Part shown: in pieces, positions 10,866-21,827 of the stretch
How positions within the stretch are numbered: position 1 is the first letter of the stretch
Layout: each line of letters starts with the position of its first letter
Assembly (NCBI RefSeq): GCF_932294415.1
Contig: NC_065536.1
Location: forward strand, 56,483,854 to 56,547,853
Direction of reading: 5' to 3'
Origin: Quercus robur
Taxonomy: Eukaryota > Streptophyta > Magnoliopsida > Fagales > Fagaceae
DNA length: 64,000 nt
Program-made: the position numbers and the translations under genes
Notes under the pieces: model-generated
Database searches by the model: none
The model's input: only the letters and a program-made list of their open reading frames with translations
What the model was told of the DNA's origin: nothing

Positions 10866-13150
10866 CACTACAAAAAAAGGGGGCTATCCCAGCGTTTTCA
10901 AAACTGCTAGGATAGCCCCAGAAAGCGTTGGGATAGGTTCAAAATTCCTATCCCAGCGTTTTTTTCCCGGTGCTTCAAATTGTCGTGCAGTGAATGTCGG
11001 TATAGAGTCGCCGGACCTATACCAGCACTTTCCAAAAGCACTAGGAAAGACATATGCCCTATACCAACGCTTTTGAAAGCACTGGTATAGTACCTATTCC
11101 AGCGCTTTCAAAAGCGCTGGTATAGGTCTTGAATGAATATAATTTAAAAGACCTATACTAGCGCTTTTAAAAGCGCTGGCATAGGCAGTACCTATTCCAG
11201 CGTTCCCAAAAGCGTTGTTTTAGGTCTTGAATGAATATAATTTAAAAGGCCTATGCCAACGCTTTCAAAAGCGCTGGAATAGGTCCTTTTAAAAAAAAAA
11301 AAAAATTTAGCACCTATAATTTTTTTTTTAATGTACCTAAAATACATATTTTCCAATACATATTTTATAGCACCTATAATGAACCACAATTCATATTTTG
11401 CAATAGCAAATACAATACCACATTAAACCAACAAACTAAACATATTTAAATACATCATATCAATAATATCATCCCAAATGTCTAAAATGTTAAACCCTCC
11501 CAACTACCCCAGCCTCGAAAATAATTAAGAGGAAAAGAAAGAAAGAATATTATACACAGAAGTGTACTTATCAAAAGGAAAAAAGAGTATACACAAAAGT
11601 GTATTACAAATCTATCATTTCTTGTTGACTGGTTTAACAACTTCAGCATCTTAATTTCAAATTAAGCTTAAATTAGGATGAATCATGACCCTTCACGTCA
11701 TCCTGCATTTCCCATGTTGACACAATGTGACATGTGTAAGGGTATGGCATTTGTTCACCCCAAAATGGTAGAAAACATTAAGAAACAGAAGAATCAGACA
11801 CTTGGACACCTACCCAAATGCATGTAACATAGAGGTGATGTCAATGATTTCTATAGGGCAAAAAGTATTTGTATGATTGTTCTTATTTGCGAATGTTTTT
11901 CTATTAGATTTTCTTTAAAAAAAAATTTAACAACAGAGAATGGATAAACAATGTCCAATGAAGGTAACAAAAGAAATAGGTAAGGTGATGCACAGTGTCT
12001 TAAGGCACTACTCCTAGAAATAGCCAAAAGTAAGGTCAATAAGCTAGTAAAAAGTCATAATTTACCTAAAATATGTAGGAAGCCAAGACAGACAAGTATA
12101 GTGACCCTAGCTTCCACAAAAATGAGTATATATCATCGCCCATACAGCTTGACTTTGGAAAAATGACTTCCATGGTACTTCCTGTTATACAAGATCCAAA
12201 AGAAAACCAAGGGTAATTACATGAGTTATCTGAAAAGTTATCAACAGACGCTAAACCAATAAAATAAAAGTTACCCAATATACGAATAAGAATTTTACTG
12301 TCTTTCTTCATATAAGTCAAAAGAAAAGATATTCATATAATTTAAAAGAAGCCTTGATAATGTCAAAAGATGACCTGAGACACTAATTGTTGAATGACAA
12401 AGTATGACCTAAAATAATGTTTGTATTAAACACAAGGTGATGTCAATATCAGTTGTTATAATGTCTAAAATGGTTGTATCCAGTGCACAAAACTCCTGTT
12501 TTTAAGGAGTAGAGGAGACAAAGTATGACCTAAAGTAACATCTGCACTAAACACTGGATGATGTCAATATCAGTTGTTTTAATGTCTAAAAAGGTTATAA
12601 TTTTTTTTTTTTTAAAAGAGTCTAAAAAGACTGTATCCAACCCACAAAGCACCCACTTTAATGGGGTCTTAGGAGAAGTAGTTGGTAAAAGATTCACCAT
12701 AGTCAGATATGCAGTGTGTTAGGTTGACATATACTGACCATGTTTGGCATAGCATATCAGAACCTTAGCCACAAATCATGGTTTTTTAAGGATTGCACTG
12801 AAAATGCTAATTGAGATGGTTGCCATTGACCTACTATCCCAAGAAATATCTCTTACCTCATTTCGAGTCCACGAAAAGAATAGAGTAAAGAACACCAAAG
12901 AAGGAAAAGAAAAAAAATTGCTTCATACCTTCAATGAGCCACCTAACTCTCGAAAGAGATGTATTCTCCGTTTGTGTCCTAGAAGTGGACTGGGACCCTA
13001 AAAGGTATTTAAAAGAAGGGGAAAAAAACATTCATGCAATGTGGGAGATGAACTTAAGAAAAATATAAGAAATGATATAATAGGAAATATAGTTGTAGGA
13101 AAGTATATACTTTCAATCTTAGTGAAGAAAAAATCAAGGCATTTGATTAC
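10866..13150 (+). mobile_element. CACTA (En/Spm-type) element, right end not found
   Basis: It opens with the textbook terminus CACTACAAAAAAAGGGG at 10866, directly after a point where segment A continues differently. A subterminal array (10880-11290) has at least six palindromic modules of the type tataccagcgcttttgaaag facing gcgctggtataggt, typical of transposase-binding repeats. No matching TTTTTTTGTAGTG end occurs before segment-B sequence resumes near 13160, so the right terminus is lost or too diverged. No transposase frame is seen. Around 12396-12650 a 121-bp tandem duplication (gacaaagtatgacc at 12396 and 12517) is present. Confidence 0.8.
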
Positions 13151-15197
13151 TGGAGAAAATCATGGTATTAGAATTGGCTTTCAATCATTTTACTACACGT
13201 TATTATCCAAAGGAAGAAAAGACTCAACAGGTATGTGTGGTCGGACAAATGTTCCTTATTTTGTTTTTGTTTTTCTAATCTCTTAGTTGTTTAATAATAT
13301 ATATTGCTGGCACACTTATCAAAAGAAATAATTCAAAACTTTAGCAAAGGTTCACTTAGCAAACTTTAGGTGCCAATTGCCAAGAGATTTTAGGTTTTAG
13401 CTCATTTGGTTGACATGTTCCAAAACATCTCGGGTTTAAATATCTTTACCTACAATTATTAATACATAAAAAAAAAAAAAAGATATTTAAATGTGCAAAA
13501 TTTGTCGATAACAGCTTGTGTAACATTTATTTATTTATTTATAAAAATTTTAAAATTATCTATACTACTATTTAAGGGGCTGCCCCTATTTGGACTGGAT
13601 TTTTTTTTGTTCCGAAATATCCACACACCCTTATGTTTAAGTAGAGACAAAACTAAGGGATAGTCTTGTAAAAATACATGTCTAACTTGCACTAAAACAT
13701 TGCCTACAAAATAGGAACACACTTCCACTAATTGCTAATTTAAAAACTCCTAAATTTTTGCTAAACTTATAACACGTTCACATTTCCAATTAGTTTCTCC
13801 TTGCCTGTATCATCACTTAGCAGTTAACACTTACTGGTAATTTCAATGTTATCCACACACCCACGTTTGAATTTGAAAATAAAATAGTTACCACAATTTA
13901 CATCCCAATACTCCCTTATCAGTTGCCCAACTCCAAGTTTCCATTCGTTCATATCCATTTGCCAATTTTTTATTTTATTTTTTAGAATGCATTTGCCAAC
14001 TTGAAGCGGCATGCCAAGGTTTTCGTTTGTTTTTATTTAATTCAATTACTATTTCCTTCTCCTTCCTCACTTTTTTTTTCTTTCTTTGTATTTTTTCTTT
14101 CTTTTTAAGAAATTTTTTTTTTACCATCATTGTATATTATTTGGCATTAATTTTTTATTTATTTATTTTTCGTGTTAGAGATTACAATTACAATTGTTTT
14201 TTTTCCCTTTTTTTTAACCAGAATCCACAGGCACATCGATGGATATGTGAATTACATCCATAAGTAAATGAGAGACCGTTGGAATTGATGTCAATAGAAT
14301 ATTTAATATCTGCTCTACGTTCAGGTAATTGAGATCTCTTTGTACTTTCTTTTTTTTTGAGATCTCCATTCTTTGTATCTAATGTATAGGTATACATATA
14401 TGTTGAAAAGAAAAACTGTGTACTTACTATTTACCCTGGAGAATCAGAAATTAAATATTTGAAATACAGCAAGTGAAATTGAGTTGTATCTTGAGTTAAA
14501 GATCCGTCTTTGATAAGGAGAGAATTTATCTTCAAACAAAGCTTGATTTGAGTTTGGAGTCTGCATTATTATCGTTTAAAAGATTAACACTAACCCGGCC
14601 CTTACATCCCTATATAAAACCAACTTCTTTTGTAATATGGTTGTATTAACAATTTTGACAAGAGGATCTGAAGTATTTGACCACTTTAATATAATGAATT
14701 TTTTTTTCTTTTATTAAATTGGGAGATGTACTTAGCGTGTGCCCTATATGAGCTTTGGTGGAATTACTAAAAAAAAAAAAAACTTATTTAAGAATGTTAT
14801 ATATTCTACTCTTTAATTTTATATTTCATGGATCAAGTTTACAGTTGGAAGAACCCTACCAGTGCGATCTCCTACAATAGAGAAGATTAAGTTGCATTTG
14901 ATTGGGTTTCACTTTATTTTTAGAGTTACATTCAGAAAGCCATTTGGTTGATCATTATAGTTGGGGTTAATCGGCTCACTTAGTAGTAGTAAGTTTATTT
15001 GTAGTTTCCAAATGTGTCTCAAGCAAATCTGTGTAGAACATAATTATGTTTCTGATTAATTAACCTTTCAATTTTGGTTTTTCATTAGGAAACTTAGAGT
15101 GCACGCGGATATGTTTCTGGAGAAGGAAGGACGTTGGATCCTTATTGTTCCCTCTTATGTCTCCTACTCATTAAAAAAAAAAAAAAAAAAAAAAAAC

Positions 15198-15240
15198 CTA
15201 GCCTCTAAGCACACACTAATACTCATCACACATTTATTTT
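15198..15240 (-). mobile_element. Inverted extra Helitron 3' terminus
   Basis: Read on the minus strand, tagtgtgtgcttagaggctag closely matches the Helitron terminus gagtgtgtgctcaaaggctag at 15711-15731. It lies beside a poly-A run, facing the opposite way inside the same element. Confidence 0.6.
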
Positions 15241-15245
15241 TTTGG

Positions 15246-15430
15246 TAAGGGTTAATTTAGAGCATCCATTATAATTTCGGATTACTATATTTTTCAATTA
15301 CAAAAATACCTAGGTGTGTGATGAAAAATTATTTCACCACACATAATACTCATCACACACCTAAGTTTCTTTTTGTTATTGGAAAATATAGTAATCCGAA
15401 ATTATAATGAATGCTATAAATTAACCCTTA
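15246..15430. mobile_element. 185-bp hairpin MITE, copy 1
   Basis: It starts taagggttaatttagagc and ends with its reverse complement (ttaaccctta). The arms of about 60 bp, through tataatttcggattactata, are nearly perfect inverted repeats. It lies within the Helitron 3' region. Confidence 0.8.
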
Positions 15431-15491
15431 GCCAAAAAATAGAAGAGCTTCTGAGCATGCGTGTGCTTAATGGCTCTTCTATTTTTTTTTG

Positions 15492-15676
15492 TAAGAGTTA
15501 ATTTAGAGCATCCATTATAATTTCGGATTACTATATTTTCCAATTACAAAAATACCTAGGTGTGTGATGAAAAATTATTTCACTACACATAATACTCATC
15601 ACACACCTAAGTTTCTTTTTGTTATTGGAAAATATAGTAATCCGAAATTATAATGAATGCTCTAAATTAACCCTTA
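15492..15676. mobile_element. 185-bp hairpin MITE, copy 2
   Basis: Almost identical to the copy 246 bp upstream. The flanking aaaaaatagaagagcttctgagcatg is also repeated, so the block was duplicated in tandem together with a Helitron 3' hairpin (remnant at 15435-15475). Confidence 0.8.
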
Positions 15677-15976
15677 CCCAAAAAATAGAAGAGCTTCTGA
15701 GCATGCGCGTGAGTGTGTGCTCAAAGGCTAGTCCTTAATAAAATCATTGGCATTGCATCATTAACCAATAATTAGTATAAAAAAAATAAAAATAAAAATA
15801 AAAACTTCTCTTTATTATTGTTATAACTATTGAATTATCAATAAAAATAATTACCATTCAACTGCTTGGTAATTACAATAACTGCCACATCATCGGCTTT
15901 TGATTAATTACATGCAATTCTTGACAACAGCCAGTAACTACCGGCTACACATCATATTCATCTCATTTATTACTTA

Positions 15977-17880
15977 CTAGTCGCTAACCCGTGCGATGCA
16001 CAAAATATATTTCACTTTGCTTAAAATAAAATTTAAAATGAAAAAACATCATAACATATCAAGATAAACATGAAATATACAATATTCATCGCAAAGTGTT
16101 ATTTGAGAATAAAATTACTATCAAAATGATATAAAGAAATATTTCATGTCCAAACAACTCATCAAGGTGGAATTTGGTTATTACTAAGATCCTATATGTA
16201 ATTTACCAGAAAGATATCATGTCAGTTTTGATCTTCATTCTCTTTTTGCATATTATTTACTGCTTTTAACTTCTATGTAAAATTTTGCTTTAACTCAATT
16301 GTTATCTTGAGATAAATCTATAGTTATCTCATCTTTACTACTGGTACTCATCCCATGTCTATAGTCATTGTAACCGTAAAACATAAAATCATACCTATTG
16401 AAGAAGAAATTCAAAGTAGTTCATCTGGCATTACACCAGAAAGATATCATGTCAGTTTTGATCTTCATTCTCTTTTTGCATATTATTTACTACTTTTAAC
16501 TTCTATGTAAAATTTTGCTTTAACTCAATTGTTATCTTGAGATAAATCTATAGTTATCTCGTCTTTACTACTGGTACTCATCCCATGTCTATAGTCATTG
16601 TAACCGTAAAACATAAAATCATACCTATTGAAGAAGAAATTCAAAGTAGTTCATCTGGCATTACACCAACAACATTCAAGGCAAAATCCTTCTTGTGAAG
16701 GGGGCAAAAAAAAAAAAAAAAAAAAAAATCAATCAACCATGAAAACAAAGATTCATAAACTGAAGAAGCTCAAGATAATTTTAGAACTTGTCAAGATATA
16801 TACCACATACCAAAAATTTAAGAACCAAAAGGGGATTATCATAAGAAATAAATGTGCCTTAGTTTGTCTATGAATTTAATCTGTGGAAAATTTATAGCCA
16901 CATACCAAAAGATTTAAGAACCAAAGGGGGATTATCATAAGAAATAATTGTGCTTCAGAATTTGTAGAGATTTATTGGAAATTCAACCGTGATTTATGAA
17001 TAGCACACTTGATTATCAAAAGCAAATTCCTAACTTCAAATTAAAGGGTTGCATGTTCTCTAACTCAAATTCCTATATCACAACTGCAAATAATAATTAT
17101 ATAAAACTGATACAAACCATGCACAGACAATCAATAGGCTCTGTTGCTGGTCTTTAGCCCTAAGATTTGAATCGCATCGTAATCATAACTGCATAATACA
17201 TAATTAGATGTCAAGGCTTTCTAGGGCTTCACATATACTTCTTTTGGATCCTCTACAACACTTGTAGCAAACTGCATAATACATAATTAGATGTCAAGGC
17301 TTTCTAGGGCTCCACATATACTTCTTTTGGATCCTCTACAACACTTGTAACAATGCAAAAGTTAAAAATAAAAAGTAGTAGAGATTGCAAACAGAGAAGA
17401 GAGAGTACCAAAGTTTTTGTTGGGTTTTATGTTTTCTGACTGTAATTCTCAACAAAAAAGTATAAAAGCGTGAGAGGAGTAGCTAGGTTTTGCGGCCGTA
17501 CAGTTTCAGTCAGATGAAACTTTATATTTTTAAATTAGATTTAATTTTTTTTTTTTTTTAACTTTAGGATTAAGGAAAAAAAAAAAAAAAAGGAGAGAAA
17601 GACTCCTATTAGGACTCTCTCACTATTTAGTTTAAAAAATTAAAATTTTTTATAAATTAAAATGATGATGTGGAAAATTGTGGGAGTTTCAGAGGCTTCG
17701 GTTTTTATTTTTTATTTTTTAACTTTAGGATTAAGGAAAAAAAAAAGAAAAAGAGAAAGACTCCTATTAGGACTCTCTCTCTATTTAGTTTAAAAAATTA
17801 AAATTTTTTATAAATTAAAATGATGATGTGAAAAATTGTAGAAGGTTCAGAGGCTTCGGTTTTATGTATATATATATAGA
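15977..17880 (-). mobile_element. Non-autonomous Helitron, minus strand
   Basis: On the minus strand it begins A|TCTATATATATATAC at 17880, runs through aaaaccgaagcctctgaac, and ends gcgaCTAG|T at 15977. The hairpin-prone gtgcatcgcacgggttagcg lies just before the end. Segment A shows the uninterrupted site (atttattagacacatgtttc). No RepHel frame. Internal tandem duplications are at about 16204-16668 (230-bp unit), 17191-17350 (83-bp unit) and 17560-17865 (161-bp unit that repeats the 5' terminal region). Confidence 0.88.
16204..16668. repeat. 230-bp tandem duplication inside the minus-strand Helitron
   Basis: The phrase aagatatcatgtcagttttg recurs at 16211 and 16441, and the two units are nearly identical to the end (gtagttcatctggcattaca). 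High identity suggests a recent event. Confidence 0.85.
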
Positions 17881-18153
17881 TTAAACACGTGTTTCTCAAT
17901 AAAGATATGTTCATAGTCTGCACATGTTCCCATCCACTCTATGCCTCGGCCATCAACGTAACATTTAAGCACGCTACTTGACGTGCAGTTGTGGTCCATG
18001 TACTACAATTTGGAGGACTTGAACCGTGCTAATGCCACCTCCAAGTCTAATCACACAACCCACATAACACAAATGTCAAAATCACAACCCATACCAGGGG
18101 CGGAATTACATTAGCCCTTGAGGGCCATGACCCCTTCAAAATTTTAAAATATT

Positions 18154-18195
<42 letters not shown>

Positions 18196-18627
18196 AGTTT
18201 TTTTTTTAAAGGATTCATAGAATAATTAGGAAACCCCCTCCCCCAAAAAATCCACTTTTTTTTTTTTTTTTAAGGAAACCTTCTATGTAACTTTTTATTA
18301 AGGATTTGTTAAATAAACACTTAAAACATTAAATATATCTAGAGGAATAGATTTCATCCAAACATCAAAGGAAAAAGAAAGTCTAACTCTTCTAGTGAAG
18401 ACATGTGCAATAGCATTACCTTGTCTATTGATATGAGAGAATGACCAACTCCTAAAGGAGTTTACAAAGGACAAAGTGTCTTGTACTAAATGACCAATAG
18501 ATAACTTCAGCCGATCATCGTTTTGGGGGGAGTTTATGATTATTTCGGAAATGCCTTCAAAGATGGAGTTTTCGAACCCAAGCTCCTATACCAATATAAT
18601 AGCCTGCCTAATTGCAAGAAGTTCCAC

Positions 18628-19322
18628 TTATGAAGCACCGGTGCGTTTTTGGATTCGGGTGTGAGTATGGGTGCGGGACTCAGTAATTTTTGAAAAAGTA
18701 AGGTGCGGGTACGACGATTAAAAAAATTATTAAAAATATTTTTATTTATGTTTTCTATATATTGCTAAGCATACTTTTTCACATTATATAAACATATACC
18801 AAATTTAAGACCAATATTAGATAATAACTAAAACATGATTTTCATAAATTAAATACAACCCACAAATTTGAAACTAAAACATTCCATGATGTTCGGAAAT
18901 TAGAATACAGGGAGGGAGGCAGAGAGCAGAGAGCAAAGAGAGGCAGGGAGGCAGTGAGAAGAGAATGAGTGATTTTAGGGGTTTTTTTTTTTTTTTTTTC
19001 CTTAAGATGTTCAAGTTCAAACAGTGTGTTTTGCACTTTTTTTTAAAAAAAAAAAATTTACTTGAATTTCGACCTGATTCAAAGCCAGTTTCGCCCTGAA
19101 TCGACCGATACTACCTGAACGGGTCAGTTTTGACAGGTCGATACAGTCTAATTAGACCCGAATTGGCATGAATTAGCCCGATTTGGCGTGAGTTGGCATG
19201 TATCCGAAAATGAAAAAAAAAAATTTTCTAATGCATGGGTAGCGGCATCACCCACCGCACCCTATGTTGGGCCACTTCGGGCGCCAATGCGACACCCCTA
19301 TAGCCGCGTCAATGCTTTCTAG
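18628..19322. mobile_element. 695-bp insertion with 8-bp target duplication
   Basis: It is flanked by agttccac at 18620-18627 and 19323-19330. Segment A (aaaaagttccaccgtctcaa) is the empty site. Both terminal regions are rich in gggtgcgg-like motifs, but terminal inverted repeats are poor (tatgaagcaccggtgcg against tataggggtgtcgcattgg). The 8-bp duplication points to a hAT-type element; the family is not recognised. No coding capacity. Confidence 0.75.
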
Positions 19323-19485
19323 AGTTCCACCAGCTCAACTGAAGTAGGATTCAAAAATTTTTCTGCTAGAGATGTCATAACCTCACCTCTAGAATTTTGA
19401 ATAATCACCCCAATTCCTACCTCACCCGAATCTTCAAATACCGCACTGTCAAAGTTTGTCTTATACATTCCGGGCGAAGGTGGTT

Positions 19486-20045
19486 CAGTGGCAGAGCCAC
19501 ATGTATGCTTGGGGGGGCCTTGGCCCCTCCAAAATTTTAATTTTAATTTTACAATTTAGGTATATTTTATAAATATTTAAAGGTTATGTGAAAAAAATAG
19601 GAGTTGTCCCCCCCAAAAGAAGGCATTGATCAAATAATTTAGTAATTTTTCTCAAAAAAGAGAGTTTAGAATTGATATACAATTGCAATAGAATGAAATA
19701 ATTAGGTAGTAAGTTTTGTGAGTAAATAGTGGAAGTGTAGAACCCCTAACTTTTAGCTCAATTTCAAATTCAATTAATGCGTTCAAATTATTCAACATTG
19801 ATAATATATGCAATTTGGTTGAAATTTCCTATTCTCAAGAAAAAAAAACTCATATGATATTTCAATTATAACATTGTGATATTGATTTGTCAAACATGGA
19901 TGAAGTTTTGCAAACAATTTATATATTTTATATTTTCATACACACATATATTATATGGATTTTTTAGAGGAGTGTCTATTTTTTATTTGAGTTTATCTTG
20001 ACAGAATAGTTCGCCCCCAACTCAAAATTCTTGGCTCTGCCACTG
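19486..20045. mobile_element. 560-bp non-autonomous hAT element
   Basis: Terminal inverted repeats CAGTGGCAGAGCCA occur at both ends, flanked by the 8-bp duplication aggtggtt (19478-19485 and 20046-20053). The empty site is in segment A (gcgaaggtggtttccatttg). No transposase frame. Confidence 0.92.
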
Positions 20046-21360
20046 AGGTGGTTTCCATTTGATGTTTTTCTGCTTAGCAAGTCTGGCTGTGGCTATCCAT
20101 TTTTATATGTAGCCAGGTACTGCTAGGCATCCCCTGCAATACTGCACAGCGGCAACACAGGTTCTTTCAACCTCACCTTATTTCTTCGTCACCAAATGTA
20201 CCAAGCGGTAGTAGCAAATAACTCCATGAGCTGAGGCTTCACACGAATAAAATTAATTAATTCGTCAAAAGAAAATCCAGAAGTTTGAGCTCTGTCCACC
20301 CACCCAAAATACAGGTTCCACAATGCTTGAATAGTTTCACACTCCCACATAGCATGAATGGATGACTCAGGAAGCTTATCGCAGAGTTGACATCTATCAA
20401 CAATGCACTTAAAGCTTAAAGTTTTGGTTCATAATTTGAGGACTTCATTGGTTCCTTTGGAAATTTTTTATTCACTTTGGTGGATAACTTAGTAATTTAT
20501 AATTTTATATTACAAATAAAAATTTTAAGATATTACTATGAATATGATAATAGATGAATTTTATTGTATTAAATATCCTCATCAAGTTTTATTCTATACA
20601 TTTTAAAGATACCAAGTTTTTTTTTTTAATCAAACTAAACATTTATATAATCCCTAAAGTATAAAAGACGATAAGTCCTCTTCAACAGTATGTGTGTGTG
20701 TAATGTATCAATACTATAACAAGGCCACCAAAGGAAAATTAATTCCTAGTTCCGCCCTTGAGCATATGCATCCAAACTGCCCTTAGAGCAAGCAAGTCAC
20801 ATCCCAAAACACGTGTATTCTCACATATCCAGCTTGCCAAAACATTTGTGTAACCCAACCTTGCCTTACCCTATATAGCTTGCCCGTTGCTTCATAACTT
20901 TTCCATAGCAAGTCCATGCAACTGAATTAACTGAAATTCACGATATCAGAATGCTCTTATCAATTATTTTAATTGTTATGGTTTTAAAAAATCATGTATC
21001 CTTTGAACCAAAAAAAAAAAAAAAAAATTCATGTATATTTATGGAAAAGATTAAATTACAATTTGCACTATTAAAGTTTATGATAATTTTTGTTTTAAAT
21101 CTTTATCCTTAAAGTTACGTAAGTACCGACTGATTACACTCTTAAAGTTTGAAATAATATTAATTTTATAATTAATTTGTTTTTTATTATAATAAATATC
21201 ATAAAATTTCAACTTAAAACATTCTTCAATAATGATTCATCTTTATTATTTGGCCAATATGTCAATTTATTTTTAGTAATTTCAACCCGAAATCTCATCT
21301 ATTTTACCGGTTGATTCTAAAAAAAAAAAATAAAGGACAGTTTTACTGGTTTGAGTTAAC

Positions 21361-21827
21361 TAAAACTCACTTTGTTATATTGTTCTAACTGTCTATCACA
21401 CAGCAACACGTTTGCTGGGTAGTTGTTTGGCTCCTATGCTCCATATTCCCTGTCAACTACCTCGGAAAGTCTAGAGTGAAAAAAGAAAAGTGAAAGAGAA
21501 CAAAAAAAAAAAAAAAAAAAAACTCTATGAATGAAAGAATTAAGCAGCCCACCATTAGATTAGATTAGAGTTTTGGGTCCCAACTCGTAATAATTACATT
21601 TAACTGGGTCTATTTATTTAAGATAAGAGCCAGTAGGTCCTAAAATAAAATAAAAATTGTTTTCAACTCTCTCATGCTGCCATTTTTTTTTTCTTCTAGG
21701 CAGCGATGGGTTAGGTAATTGGTACACAGCCCAGTTGCTTATATTTATTCTGGTCTACCAAAGCTTTCCAACAATCACACCCACTTCATAGTCCAGAAAT
21801 ACAGAGAGAGAAGAAATCAAGAAGAAA
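21361..21827 (+). promoter_or_regulatory. Promoter and leader of the pantothenate kinase gene
   Basis: A TATA-like ttatatttatt lies near 21739, about 90 bp before the ATG at 21828, and the leader has an agagagag run. The whole region is a duplicate of 8400-8859. The upstream conservation between copies (atcacacagcaacacgtttg near 21397) marks possible control sequence but could simply reflect common origin. Confidence 0.55.

Larger units (their letters stand above)
13559..15731 (+). mobile_element. Non-autonomous Helitron
   Basis: It starts TCTATACTACTATTTAAGG directly after an A and ends CTAG directly before a T. Just upstream of the end is a hairpin (gagcatgcgcgtgagtgtgtgctc, 10-bp stem with three wobble pairs) at about 15701-15724. 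Segment A (ttttaaaatttccttaataa) is the empty site, so these are true termini with no target duplication, as Helitrons require. No RepHel frame is present. The 3' third holds a duplicated hairpin-MITE block and an inverted extra terminus, listed separately. Confidence 0.9.
18256..20415 (-). pseudogene. LINE 3' remnant (zf-RVT and RNase H) in segment B
   Basis: This is the counterpart of the segment A remnant. Minus-strand 20415-20210 gives a zf-RVT-like end (CDKLPESSIHAMWECETIQA is readable). The RNase H-like part is split over 20110-20046, 19485-19331 and 18627-18365 by two later insertions. A poly-T run at 18257-18272 marks the poly-A tail. Stops and frameshifts remove any function. Confidence 0.7.
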
